Origin: Candidatus Phosphoribacter baldrii
Lineage (GTDB): Bacteria; Actinomycetota; Actinomycetes; Actinomycetales; Dermatophilaceae
NCBI GenBank assembly: GCA_016704565.1
Contig: JADIZV010000004.1
Span: forward strand, 186,001-250,000
DNA length: 64,000 nucleotides
Reading direction: 5' to 3'
A model generated the notes under the pieces. It saw nothing but the letters and a program-made list of their open reading frames with translations, searched no databases and was not told the DNA's origin. The translations under genes were made by a program, and so were the position numbers. Shown here one piece after another: positions 16,217 to 25,136 of the stretch (its first letter is position 1; the number at the start of each line of letters is the position of its first letter).

Positions 16217-17419
16217 TCAGCTGCGTGGCGTCGCAGGTGGGTGGGGGTCCGGCGGGGACCAGGTGCGCGCCACCGCCGCAGCTCGGGTCGCCAGACCTCG
16301 TGCCGGGTGGGCGGCGAAAGTCGACCACCCCGCGAGGGAGCTCGCGACGGCATACGTCCCGGAGAACCCGGCCGCCATGGTCTCCCGCCGTCCGGCCTCG
16401 ACCCTGCCGCACACCGCGATCGCCGGTATGCCGTGCGCCTGCGCCAGCTGCGCGATGGCCGCGCTGGGGCTGGAGCGCAGGCTCTCCCACCCCAGGACCG
16501 CCGTTCCCGTGACGACCAGGTCCACACCCCGGAAGGAATCGGCGGCGCCGACGAGCACCAGCCCCTCGGACACCCCATCCCGGACTGCTGCCCCAAGCAG
16601 CGTCAACCCGAAACCTACGCCCGCGCCTGCCCCGACACCGGGCTCGCGGTCCACACGGAGGACGGCGCCCGTCAGGAGATCCTTCGGCTCGGGGCGGAAT
16701 CGGCGGATCACTGCAACCGCGTGGCTGAGGTTGGACTCGATGCGCTGCGCAGCCGACGCATCGGCCCCGAGCGTGGATGCGTGGGTGGCTGCGACCCCGG
16801 CCAGGCCGAGCAGCGGTTGCTTCAGGTCACCAAGACCGACCAGGGCGACTCCGGCGAACCGCGCCGCTGCCGAGGTCAGGCACGCCAGGTCATCCGGGGC
16901 CAGCCCGCCCAGGCCGCGAGCCCCGCCGTGCAGGATCGCATCAGCTCCTGGGTCGGTGCGCGGGGCCAGCGCCGAGACCATCCCGAGGCCGAGGTCCAGG
17001 GCCAGCGCCCCGGTCAACCCGACGATGATCCGGGCGGGATGCAGCCCCAGAGCGACTTCAAGCAACTGCCCCAGCCCGGCCGAGCTCGCGGCCAGTGGGT
17101 CGTCACCACGCTGCTGAAGCTGAGCCCCACAGACCTGGGCCGCTTCGAGGTGGACCGTCGACCCCTCCGGGCTGACGAGCAGAGTTGCCGGCGTTGGCCG
17201 ACCCCAGGGATCGCTGACCGTGACCATGTGGAGCTCGCCCCCCACGACTGCGGCCAGCGCGTCGACGAAGCCCGGCCCGCCATCGGTCAGCGCAAGTCGC
17301 GGCACGTCGTCGTGGGGCGCTCCTTCGGTCCAGCCGCCCGCCATCGCCTCCGCCGCCTGCGCGGCGTCGAGCAAACCGGCATACCGGTCGGGGGCGATGA
17401 GCACACGCACGGGTGACAT
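16217..17419 (-). CDS. glycerate kinase family protein (diverged)
   Basis: The 400-residue protein matches the two-domain glycerate kinase fold (GckA/GlxK type): VRVLIAPDRYAGLLDAAQAAEAMAGGW at the start and a TDGGPGFVDAL box, then LDLGLGMVSALAP and a late DLVVTGTAVLGWESL region. The usual APDSFKGSL reads APDRYAGLL and the usual ADGGEGT reads TDGGPGF. The lysine and glutamate normally found there are missing, as in the Rv2205c-like actinobacterial subgroup. True glycerate kinase activity is therefore uncertain. ATG 17419 is the only plausible start. Confidence 0.75.
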   Translation of the reverse strand: MSPVRVLIAPDRYAGLLDAAQAAEAMAGGWTEGAPHDDVPRLALTDGGPGFVDALAAVVGGELHMVTVSDPWGRPTPATLLVSPEGSTVHLEAAQVCGAQLQQRGDDPLAASSAGLGQLLEVALGLHPARIIVGLTGALALDLGLGMVSALAPRTDPGADAILHGGARGLGGLAPDDLACLTSAAARFAGVALVGLGDLKQPLLGLAGVAATHASTLGADASAAQRIESNLSHAVAVIRRFRPEPKDLLTGAVLRVDREPGVGAGAGVGFGLTLLGAAVRDGVSEGLVLVGAADSFRGVDLVVTGTAVLGWESLRSSPSAAIAQLAQAHGIPAIAVCGRVEAGRRETMAAGFSGTYAVASSLAGWSTFAAHPARGLATRAAAVARTWSPPDPHPPATPRS

Positions 17420-17509
17420 CCCATCATGTCCACGAGCCCGTTGGGCTGCTTCTCCCCGACGACCGGGAGAGGCAGGAATCGGCGCGCGGACGGCATACCC
17501 TTGTGCCTT

Positions 17510-18715
17510 GTGAGCACCGAGACTGCGGCCCCGAAGCACACCCCCCTGCGCCTGCTCGTCCTCGGTCAGGGACGCGACCTGCACAGCGAGCGTGGGGTGG
17601 AGTGCCCCGGTGACCTGCCGGCCCCCTCCGATCCCGACCTGGTGGCCCGCGCGCGCGCCGCGAAAGAGGCGCTCGGAGACAAGGTGTTCGTCCTGGGCCA
17701 CCACTACCAGCGTGATGAGGTCATCGAGTTCGCAGACGTCACGGGCGATTCATTCAAGCTGGCCCAGCAGGCCGCAGCGCGCCCAGACGCCCCGTGGATC
17801 GTCTTCTGCGGCGTGCACTTCATGGCCGAGTCGGCCGACATCCTCACCTCCGACGAGCAGACGGTGATCCTCCCGGACCTTGCCGCTGGGTGCTCGATGG
17901 CCGACATGGCGACCTCAGCGCAGGTCGATGACTGTTGGGACGACCTGTGCGATGCAGGGGTCGCCGAGCAGACGATCCCGGTCTCCTACATGAACTCCTC
18001 GGCCGCGATCAAGGCGTTCACCGGACGGCATGGCGGCACGATCTGCACGTCGTCCAACGCGCGGACCGCGCTGGAATGGGCTTTCGAGCAGACCGGCGGG
18101 GTCGAGGGCACCGGAAAGGTGCTCTTCCTGCCCGACCAACACCTGGGTCGCAACACTGCGGTGCGCGAGCTCGGGCTGTCGCTGCAGGACTGCGTCGTCT
18201 ATGACCCGCACCTGCCCGGCGGCGGCCTCACCAAGGCGCAGTTGCAGGCCGCCCGGATGATCCTGTGGCGCGGGCACTGCTCGGTCCACGGCCGGTTCAC
18301 CGTCGAGGCCGTCGAGGCCGCCCGCCGGGAGATCCCTGGGGTCAAGGTCATCGTCCACCCCGAGTGCCGTTACGAGGTCTGTGAGCTCGCCGACGAGATC
18401 GGCTCGACCGAGCAGATCATCACGAAGGTTGCTGCAGCACCAGCGGGCACGGCCTGGGTGGTCGGAACCGAGCTCAACCTGGTCAAGCGATTGTCGACGA
18501 TGTTCCCCGAGCAGTCGATCGCCTTCTTGGAGAAGAACGTCTGCTACTGCTCGACGATGAACCGCATCGACCTGCCGCACCTGGTGTGGACACTGGAGTC
18601 GCTCGTCGAGGGGCGAGTGGTCAACCCGATCCGGGTCGACCCTGAGGTCGCCCACTGGGCCCGGGTCGCCCTCGACCAGATGCTCGCTCTGCCGGGGCCG
18701 ACGCACAAGGACTGA
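17510..18715 (+). CDS. nadA: quinolinate synthase
   Basis: NadA condenses iminoaspartate with dihydroxyacetone phosphate to quinolinate for NAD synthesis and needs a 4Fe-4S cluster. The 401-residue protein shows FVLGHHYQRDEVIEFAD (GHHYQ at 63-67), Cys100 in IVFCGVHFMAES, the WRGHCSVHGRF segment, HPECRYEVC and KNVCYCSTMNRI. The GTG at 17510 is chosen because the preceding codons show no family similarity. nadB and nadC are not adjacent, unlike many actinobacterial loci. Confidence 0.95.
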   Translation: MSTETAAPKHTPLRLLVLGQGRDLHSERGVECPGDLPAPSDPDLVARARAAKEALGDKVFVLGHHYQRDEVIEFADVTGDSFKLAQQAAARPDAPWIVFCGVHFMAESADILTSDEQTVILPDLAAGCSMADMATSAQVDDCWDDLCDAGVAEQTIPVSYMNSSAAIKAFTGRHGGTICTSSNARTALEWAFEQTGGVEGTGKVLFLPDQHLGRNTAVRELGLSLQDCVVYDPHLPGGGLTKAQLQAARMILWRGHCSVHGRFTVEAVEAARREIPGVKVIVHPECRYEVCELADEIGSTEQIITKVAAAPAGTAWVVGTELNLVKRLSTMFPEQSIAFLEKNVCYCSTMNRIDLPHLVWTLESLVEGRVVNPIRVDPEVAHWARVALDQMLALPGPTHKD

Positions 18716-18807
18716 GCAGGCCGCGCACGACGCCGCTGTCCAAGCCAGGGGGCGCCACCGCAGCGTCAACGATGCGGTGTCAACGACGCGGAGTCAACGG
18801 TGCGGCC

Positions 18808-19464
18808 TTACCAGCCGAGTGTCACCGAGCAGTTTTTCGGGCCGGCATACGTCACCTGGGTGAGTGCCACGCTGCTGGACCGCGCCCCGAGGATCTCAAT
18901 CTTGCTCACCGCCGCGCCGACAGCCACAGACACGCGATAGGGGGTCGTTGGGCTTCCGGTAATCGTGAAGAACACCTCGGTGCCGCCGCTAGCCGGGTGG
19001 CGTTTGCAGGCCGTCATCTGCACCGCCGCCGCAACGGTCGTGCTTGGTGTTGCCGTGGCCGTCGGGGCCGGTGTCGACACGGCAGTTGTCGCCACGGTTG
19101 TCGGGGAGGGCGCCTTCGGGGCGGTGCTGGCGGTGATCGGGCTTGGCACAGTGGTGGCAACCGCCCGGGTGGTCGGAACTGGCGTTCCCGGCGTCACGAC
19201 CGGCCGGGGCGACCCGAGGCTGATCCGGGGGCTGGATTCGGCCGACGGCACCGCGCTGCGGCTGGAGGTCTGACTTGGCGCGCTGATGCTCGGCCGCGCT
19301 TGAGCGCTGCCGTTGCTGGGTGGCGTCGCTCGCGCGGCAACGAGAACGGCCAAGAACACCAATGCGGTCGCCACGCCAGCGGCGCCAGAAACAACGGCTT
19401 GGCGATTGACCCGACTGGTGCGTCGCCCGATATTTCGGCGCGCTGTCCCCCGACTGATGCGCAT
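18808..19464 (-). CDS. membrane-anchored protein with Ser/Thr/Pro-rich linker
   Basis: Not recognised. The 218-residue product has a basic N-terminus (RGTARRNIGRRTSRVNR), one membrane anchor (VVSGAAGVATALVFLAVLVAA) and a low-complexity Ala/Thr/Pro/Ser linker of about 85 residues. A compact C-terminal beta domain with two cysteines (MTACKRHP and GPKNCSVTL) follows, which could form a disulfide outside the cell. ATG 19464 is preceded by GAGGAG at suitable spacing. It probably displays a small Ig-like domain through the wall. Confidence 0.7.
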   Translation of the reverse strand: MRISRGTARRNIGRRTSRVNRQAVVSGAAGVATALVFLAVLVAARATPPSNGSAQARPSISAPSQTSSRSAVPSAESSPRISLGSPRPVVTPGTPVPTTRAVATTVPSPITASTAPKAPSPTTVATTAVSTPAPTATATPSTTVAAAVQMTACKRHPASGGTEVFFTITGSPTTPYRVSVAVGAAVSKIEILGARSSSVALTQVTYAGPKNCSVTLGW

Positions 19465-19577
19465 GCTCCAGACTCCTCGTTGGTCCCCCGGTTGCCCCTG
19501 CAGAAAGTGTGACACATACTCCCAAAGACGGCACGTTGAGCGAACGGGCCGACGACTGCTCGGATCGGCACCGCACG

Positions 19578-20951
19578 TCAGCGACGAAGTGTCCCCAACC
19601 GGGCCAGGAGGATCGCCTCGGCCACGCAGGCCTTCTCCCAGTCACCCAGGTGAAGCGACTCGTTGGAGCCGTGGGCCCGGGTGTCCGGGTCTTCCACCCC
19701 GGTGATGAGGATAGCTGCGTCAGGGAAACGGTCAGCGAACGCGGCGACAAACGGGATCGATCCGCCGACCCCCATCTCGACCGACTCGACCCCGAACGCA
19801 TCCGCCAGGGCAGCACGGGCCTGGTCGTAGACGGGACCCTTGGTCGTCGCGGAGAAGCCTGGCCCGTCGTCGCACAAGGTGACCGTGACCCTGGCTCCCC
19901 ACGGAACGTGCGCTTCCACGTGAGCCAGCAACGCGGCATACGCGGCCTTGGGGTCCTGGTCCGGAGCGATCCGCATGGAGACCTTCGCCGACGCTGCGGG
20001 AACGAGCGTGTTGGAGGCGTTCTCGACCGAGGGCGCGTTGATCCCGATCGTCGTCAACGACGGCTTGGTCCACATCCGGTCCAGGATTGGTCCACTGCCG
20101 ATCAACTGGACTCCGTCCAGCAGACCCGACTCACGGCGCAGGCGTGCCTCGTCGTAGTCCAGGTCGGCGGCGTGGCCCTCCCGCAGGCCGGCCACAGCGA
20201 CGTTGCCCTCGTCGTCGTGCAAGGTGGCCAACAGTCGGATGAGAGCGGTGATCGCGTCGGGGCAGGGTCCCCCGAACATCCCCGAATGGACGCCGTGGTC
20301 GAGGGTCTCCACCTTGACCACTGCGCGGACCAGTCCGCGCAGTGTCGTCGTCAACGCGGGGAGACCGATGTCCCAGTTGCCCGAGTCAGCCAGGACGATC
20401 GCGTCAGCGGCCAACTTGTGTCCGTGCTTGGCCAGGATGGTCGGCAACGACTCCGAGCCATACTCCTCCTCGCCTTCGACGAACACCGTGACTCCGACGG
20501 GCAGATTGCCCGTGTGCGCCCGGAGCGCGGCCAGATGCGCGGTAATGCCGGCCTTGTCATCGGCGGTGCCGCGCCCGTAGAGCCGGCCGTCGACCTCGAT
20601 CGGAGTCCACGGGTCGGTGTCCCACAGCGCCGGGTCACCGGCCGGCTGGACGTCGTGATGGGCATACAAGGTCACCGTCGGCGCTCCCGGTGGCCCATCG
20701 ATGTGACCGAGGACAGCCGGCTGCCCACCTTCGCGAATGATCTCGACGTCGAGCCCTTCGGCCCGCAGCAGGGCGGCGACCTTCTCGGCGCTGGCGTCGA
20801 GGTGTGCCTGGTCGAACCCCTCCAAGGTGTCCAACGAGACACTGGGGATCCGCGCGAGGTCCTCCAGGTCGGTGCGCAGGGCGGGGAGCAGGTCGCGGAC
20901 GCGGGTGCGGATGGCCTCGACGTCGACGGCGGTCAGGTTCTGATCGGTCAC
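19578..20951 (-). CDS. M20-family dipeptidase
   Basis: The 457-residue protein has the M20 dinuclear zinc site: YAHHDVQP (His, then catalytic Asp), GRGTADDKAG (bridging Asp), FVEGEEEYGS (catalytic Glu and ligand), VLADSGNWD and a final HGSNES His. The lid domain insertion is present (TLDHGVHSGMFGGPCPDAIT). The organisation is that of cytosolic dipeptidases of the PepV/CNDP type, with no signal peptide. No partner transporter is near. Confidence 0.92.
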   Translation of the reverse strand: MTDQNLTAVDVEAIRTRVRDLLPALRTDLEDLARIPSVSLDTLEGFDQAHLDASAEKVAALLRAEGLDVEIIREGGQPAVLGHIDGPPGAPTVTLYAHHDVQPAGDPALWDTDPWTPIEVDGRLYGRGTADDKAGITAHLAALRAHTGNLPVGVTVFVEGEEEYGSESLPTILAKHGHKLAADAIVLADSGNWDIGLPALTTTLRGLVRAVVKVETLDHGVHSGMFGGPCPDAITALIRLLATLHDDEGNVAVAGLREGHAADLDYDEARLRRESGLLDGVQLIGSGPILDRMWTKPSLTTIGINAPSVENASNTLVPAASAKVSMRIAPDQDPKAAYAALLAHVEAHVPWGARVTVTLCDDGPGFSATTKGPVYDQARAALADAFGVESVEMGVGGSIPFVAAFADRFPDAAILITGVEDPDTRAHGSNESLHLGDWEKACVAEAILLARLGTLRR

Positions 20952-21021
20952 CCGCCCGAGCCTACCGACGCGAACGTCGGCGCCCCACCGCCCACGCCGC
21001 GGGCGTTACGCCCGGGACCGC

Positions 21022-21369
21022 TCAGGCGGTGGGAGTCTGCGCCGACAAGGCCGCCCAGATCATGCCGACGACGATGACGACGATCACGTGCGAAGCGAAG
21101 AAGACCGCGGCCAGCCGAGCCCGGCGCCCGGCCGGCGTCAACGCCAGCGCGACGAGCATCGGCCCCGACATCACGACGACGAGGATTGCGGCCATGAGCA
21201 CGCCGAGCCCGGCGTCTCCCCCAGGCAGGGTGAGCTGGCTCCATGCCGTGACCGCGAGGTATGCCGCGGGCACCGCCACGAGCGCGGCGCCGATCAGACC
21301 CAGCCCGAAGGCCAACCGGACTTTCATCCGGTTCTGCTTGTCGTCAGGTCGCGCCACGGCTGCGTTCAC
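21022..21369 (-). CDS. small membrane protein of unknown function
   Basis: About 115 residues from GTG 21369, or 101 from ATG 21327. Three hydrophobic segments are evident: LAFGLGLIGAALVAVPAAYLAV, GLGVLMAAILVVVMSGPMLVALAL, and LAAVFFASHVIVVIVVGMIWAAL. There are no diagnostic motifs. It diverges from the DUF3043 gene and lies upstream of the dipeptidase. Confidence 0.55.
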   Translation of the reverse strand: MNAAVARPDDKQNRMKVRLAFGLGLIGAALVAVPAAYLAVTAWSQLTLPGGDAGLGVLMAAILVVVMSGPMLVALALTPAGRRARLAAVFFASHVIVVIVVGMIWAALSAQTPTA

Positions 21370-21451
21370 AGAGGCACTGTAGGGGGTCCCGGCCCACCCC
21401 GGGAGCGCGGGCGCACCGGCGCAGGTGGCCGGACGGCATACAGTTGCCCTC

Positions 21452-22021
21452 GTGTTCTGGAGCAAGAAGAGCGAGCCGACTCCCGCCGTCGAAGACCACC
21501 CCCTGCGGCCGGGCGCGAAGAACCGCCCCACGCCCAAGCGGCGCGACCAGGAGGCGGCCAACAAGCGTCCCGTGGTCGTCACCGACCGCAAAGCGGCCTC
21601 CCGGGCTGAGCGCGACGCTCGTCGCGCGTCGATGGCCGAGACCCGCGCCGCGTTGGTCACCGGCGATGAGTCCAAGATGCCGCCGCGGGACAAGGGGCCG
21701 ATCAAGCGCTACATCCGCGACTACGTCGACGCGCGCTTCAGCCTCGGTGAGATCCTCCTGCCGACCATGCTGCTGGCCCTCTTGCTGTCGTTCATCAAGG
21801 AGGTGTGGGCGCTTACGGCCGTGTTCGTCCTCGTCTACGGGTTGATCTTCCTCACGATGGGCGATGCCTTCCTCATGTGGCGCAAGATCAAGGGGCAACT
21901 ACAGGCGAAGTTCGGCACGGTTCCCAGTGGCTCGATGATGTATGCCGTGATGCGCGCCTACCAGATCCGGCGCAGCCGCCTGCCGCGCCCGATGAACAAG
22001 CGCGGCGAATACCCCGTCTGA
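21452..22021 (+). CDS. DUF3043-family membrane protein
   Basis: The 189-residue actinobacterial protein has a basic, charged N-terminal half (KNRPTPKRRDQEAANKRP and RAERDARRASMAETRAAL) and PPRDKGPIKRYIRDYVDARFS. Two membrane helices follow: ILLPTMLLALLLSFI and VWALTAVFVLVYGLIFLTM. The final WRKIKGQLQAKFG...GEYPV is also conserved in DUF3043. GTG 21452 is the start because FWSKKSE begins the family similarity. Function unknown. Confidence 0.85.
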   Translation: MFWSKKSEPTPAVEDHPLRPGAKNRPTPKRRDQEAANKRPVVVTDRKAASRAERDARRASMAETRAALVTGDESKMPPRDKGPIKRYIRDYVDARFSLGEILLPTMLLALLLSFIKEVWALTAVFVLVYGLIFLTMGDAFLMWRKIKGQLQAKFGTVPSGSMMYAVMRAYQIRRSRLPRPMNKRGEYPV

Positions 22022-22092
22022 TCTGGACCGACCCCAGCCGCGTCGCCTTGGGGAATCCCATTCCCACGGCAGCCGCAGGGCGGCATACGCGC

Positions 22093-23463
22093 TCAGAGTT
22101 GGGCGAACGCGAGCGGCTGCCGGGTGACTGCGTAGGTCGCGAAGTACATCCTCGTGACCAACCCCGTCGCGTCCCGAACGATCTCGAGAAGCTCGCCACG
22201 CTCACGGCCGAGGTCGACCCGGAACCGGTCGGGACCCTCGGCGACGAACCGGCTCTCAAACAGTGGCCCTCCGCCGCGGACCGCAGCCCACAGTCGCCCC
22301 TCGCGGACGGTGAAGACGAGCTCCTCACCTTCAGACCACCAGGGGCCCAGGAGTTCGGCCAGGTCGGGTGTGGGACTCTCGGGCACCCAGGTCGTCACAG
22401 CAGTCGGCTCGGCATCCAGGACCAGGTCGAGCAGATCGGCAGCCAGGACGATCGGCTCCGCTCCCGCCGAGGAGTTGACCCAGACCACGGCACCCAACCG
22501 GTCCTTGCGGGAGACCCGCAGCCCGGTGAGGAAGCCAGGCATAGCTCCCCCGTGCCCGACATAGACGCGCTCTCCTCGGCGGACCATTCCGAACGACAAC
22601 CCGTAGCCGAGAGTCCAGGTGTCGGCGTCGAGGATCACCAGCGGCCGACACATCGCCTCGACCGTGGCCGGAGCGAGCACGGCAGGGTCGGGGTCGGCGA
22701 GGAACGCGGCATACCGGGTCAGGTCGGTGACCGTCGACCAGAGGCCACCCATGGGGGCCGTCGCCTTGAGGTCCGTGACCGGCTCGGGTGTGGCCACCCC
22801 CGAGAAGGGATGGACAAGATAGCCGTGGGCCCGATCGTCACCCGGGGTGAGGGCGGTGCGGCTCATCCCGAGTGGACGCAGGATCCGTTCGCGGATGACG
22901 TCCTCCCACGGGCGACCCTCAAGCCGTTCGATGACCTGTCCAAGCAGCGCGAAGGCGAGGTTGGAGTAGTGGAAGACCTCGTGGGGAGCGAGCACCCGCT
23001 CGGCCGCAGCGAGCTCGGCGAGAAGTCGCGTGGCGTCCGGGTTGTCGAAGGTCTCCCACACCCGCCCGACCGGCTCCCGCTGCAGGCCCGAGAGGTGGCC
23101 CAGCATCCGGCGGATCGTCAGAGCGCCGTGGGCAACCTCAGGGAGGTGGGCGTCCAGGCGGTCATCGAGGTCCAGGCGGCCGGCGTCGCGCAGCGCCATG
23201 ACGGCCACGGCGGTGAACGTTTTGGTCACCGAGCCAATGAGGAACTGGGTGTCGTCGGTCGCGGGGACGGCGGGATCCAGGCGCGCGGATCCCGCGTGGA
23301 CGGTGTGGATGAGGTGACCGTCGCGCACCAGGCCGACCGAGAGGTTTGGGGTTTGCCACTGCCGCTGCCGGCTGGCGACGAGATGGTCGATCCGGGCGAC
23401 CAGGGCTGGGTCCAGCGGTCGGGCCGACGCACCTGCGGTCGAAGGGAGCATCGGGCCGCTCAC
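22093..23463 (-). CDS. beta-lactamase-family serine hydrolase
   Basis: The 456-residue protein of the class C beta-lactamase/PBP4*-esterase superfamily has Ser78-x-x-Lys81 in IGSVTKTF, Tyr-Ser-Asn in FHYSNLAFALLG and a C-terminal GHGG triad in VYVGHGGAMPG. Such proteins are usually D-amino-acid peptidases or esterases rather than resistance enzymes. No signal peptide is visible. The GTG at 23463 overlaps the stop of the small upstream gene by 4 bp. The C-terminal 100 residues form the lipocalin-like extension common in this group. Confidence 0.87.
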   Translation of the reverse strand: MSGPMLPSTAGASARPLDPALVARIDHLVASRQRQWQTPNLSVGLVRDGHLIHTVHAGSARLDPAVPATDDTQFLIGSVTKTFTAVAVMALRDAGRLDLDDRLDAHLPEVAHGALTIRRMLGHLSGLQREPVGRVWETFDNPDATRLLAELAAAERVLAPHEVFHYSNLAFALLGQVIERLEGRPWEDVIRERILRPLGMSRTALTPGDDRAHGYLVHPFSGVATPEPVTDLKATAPMGGLWSTVTDLTRYAAFLADPDPAVLAPATVEAMCRPLVILDADTWTLGYGLSFGMVRRGERVYVGHGGAMPGFLTGLRVSRKDRLGAVVWVNSSAGAEPIVLAADLLDLVLDAEPTAVTTWVPESPTPDLAELLGPWWSEGEELVFTVREGRLWAAVRGGGPLFESRFVAEGPDRFRVDLGRERGELLEIVRDATGLVTRMYFATYAVTRQPLAFAQL

Positions 23464-23675
23464 TCGGCAGGTCGCAGCGACATCGGGCCATAGACCACGG
23501 TTTCGCCTTCGCGCAAGGTCACCGCGTCGACCCCGCCGTCGACCAAGTCGGGCCAGACTTCGCCGATCCATGATTCGGCCTCCGACTGCGTCGGAAAGGC
23601 CGGGGAGCTCGGCTCCGGCCCGGCCATCGCGGCTCCCGAAGCGTCGAGAAACTCCCAACTCCACTGCATGCTCAT
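23460..23675 (-). CDS. conserved small actinobacterial protein
   Basis: A 71-residue acidic protein: MQWSWEFLDASG, then SPAFPTQSEAESWIGEVWPDLVDGGVDAVTL and a VYGPMSL ending. I recall similar short proteins annotated only as hypothetical in Micrococcales. The start at ATG 23675 is preceded by GGGGGG; an in-frame ATG at 23669 is also possible. It is translationally coupled (GTGA) to the serine hydrolase. Function unknown. Confidence 0.7.
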   Translation of the reverse strand: MSMQWSWEFLDASGAAMAGPEPSSPAFPTQSEAESWIGEVWPDLVDGGVDAVTLREGETVVYGPMSLRPAE

Positions 23676-23738
23676 AACCCCCCACGCTAACCCAGCAACG
23701 CGACTAGGGTGCCCGATGGACCCCAAAGGAGCGTTGTC

Positions 23739-25136
23739 GTGCCGGACCTGTTCGACTCTTATCCCTACCGTGACCGCTTCCCCGTGCTGCAGGACCTGCC
23801 CGCCGAGGGCCGACCCCACGACGACGTGCTCGCGGAGCTTGACGCCATGGCCCACGAGGAGGACACCGTCTGGGCCTCGGGGCAATGCTCCGGCACGATC
23901 TACCACGGCGATCCTGAGCACTATGCCTTCCTCGGCGAGGCGTTCACCCGGTTCAGCCACGCCAATGCCCTCCAGCGCGACATGTGCCCGAGCGCCACGC
24001 GCTTCGAGGGCGAGATCCTCGCGATGGCGCTGGACATCTTCCACGCCGACTCGGTGAGCGACGGCAAACCGGCCGGGCTGGTCACCAGCGGCGGCACCGA
24101 CAGCATCCTGCACGCGATGCTCTGCTACCGGGAGCAGGCTCTGGCCCGTGGGGTGGCCCGCCCGACGATCGTCAAGCCCGAGACCGCGCACCCGGCGTTC
24201 GCCAAAGCCGCGCACCTGTTCGGGATGGGTCTGCGGGTCCTGCCCGTCGATCCCGCCACCACCCTCGTGGACCCGGCCGCCGTCGCCGCCGCCATCGACG
24301 AGGACACCGCGGTGGTCGTCGCGTCCGCCGGCAACTACCCCTACGGCAGCATCGACCCGATCCCGGAGGTTGCCGCAGTCGCCGCCGAGCGTGGGGTCGG
24401 CGTCCACGTCGACGGGTGCCTGGGCGGGTTCGTCCTCGGGTTCCTCGATGGTGCGGCGCACGGCATACCCCCGTTCGACTTCCGGGTGCCCGGGGTGACG
24501 AGCGTGTCCGCCGACACGCACAAGTACGGTTACGGGCTCAAGGGGACCTCGACGGTCTTGTTCCGGGACATCGCGCTGCGCAACCGGGCCTACTTCTTCG
24601 TCCCCGACTGGTCAGGCGGGAAATACTTCTCCCCCGGCATGGCTGGCTCCCGCTCGGTGGGATTGCTCGCCGCGACCTGGGCCGCCATGGTCACCCTGGG
24701 ACGTCAGGGGTATGCCGCCCGCGCCGCTGCCATCCACGAGACCGCCACGGCCATGCAGGAGGCGGTGCGCGGCATACCGGGCCTGAGGTTGCTGGGGAAC
24801 TCGCCGTTCGTCGTCGCATTCACTTCCGACGACGTGGACATCTACCACGTCAACGACGCGCTGCGCGCACGTGGGTGGCGGCTCAACGGACTGCAATACC
24901 CCGACGCCCTGCACCTGGCCGTCACCGGACCGCAACTGCAGGACGGAGTCGTCGCCAGGTTCGCCGCCGACCTCGCCGCCGCCGTGGAGTATGCCGCTGC
25001 GCGTCGCGGCACGCCTGCGGTCAGCTCGGCGCTCTATGGCGGGGTGCCCGGTGGGTTCACGCCTGCCGCAGGCATGTTCATCACCTCGGTGATGACCCAG
25101 ATGATGGACGCCCAGCACAGCGTGCCGACCACATGA
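23739..25136 (+). CDS. PLP-dependent decarboxylase of the sphingosine-1-phosphate lyase type
   Basis: The 465-residue group II PLP enzyme has GLVTSGGTDSILHAMLCYRE (phosphate loop), TAHPAFAKAAHLFGM, VHVDGCLGGFVLGF and the lysine loop SADTHKYGYGLKG. DTHKYG with this spacing is typical of the sphingosine-phosphate lyase branch, which cleaves a C-C bond in phosphorylated amino alcohols, rather than glutamate decarboxylase. GTG 23739 has AAAGGA 8 nt upstream. ATGA overlap couples it to an FGGY kinase, so both probably act on one substrate. There is no membrane segment. Confidence 0.83.
   Translation: MPDLFDSYPYRDRFPVLQDLPAEGRPHDDVLAELDAMAHEEDTVWASGQCSGTIYHGDPEHYAFLGEAFTRFSHANALQRDMCPSATRFEGEILAMALDIFHADSVSDGKPAGLVTSGGTDSILHAMLCYREQALARGVARPTIVKPETAHPAFAKAAHLFGMGLRVLPVDPATTLVDPAAVAAAIDEDTAVVVASAGNYPYGSIDPIPEVAAVAAERGVGVHVDGCLGGFVLGFLDGAAHGIPPFDFRVPGVTSVSADTHKYGYGLKGTSTVLFRDIALRNRAYFFVPDWSGGKYFSPGMAGSRSVGLLAATWAAMVTLGRQGYAARAAAIHETATAMQEAVRGIPGLRLLGNSPFVVAFTSDDVDIYHVNDALRARGWRLNGLQYPDALHLAVTGPQLQDGVVARFAADLAAAVEYAAARRGTPAVSSALYGGVPGGFTPAAGMFITSVMTQMMDAQHSVPTT

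Noticed and set aside
18760..18805. Three short GTCAACG direct repeats after nadA
   Set aside because: Units are only about 14 bp, imperfect and not linked to any function; likely local duplication.
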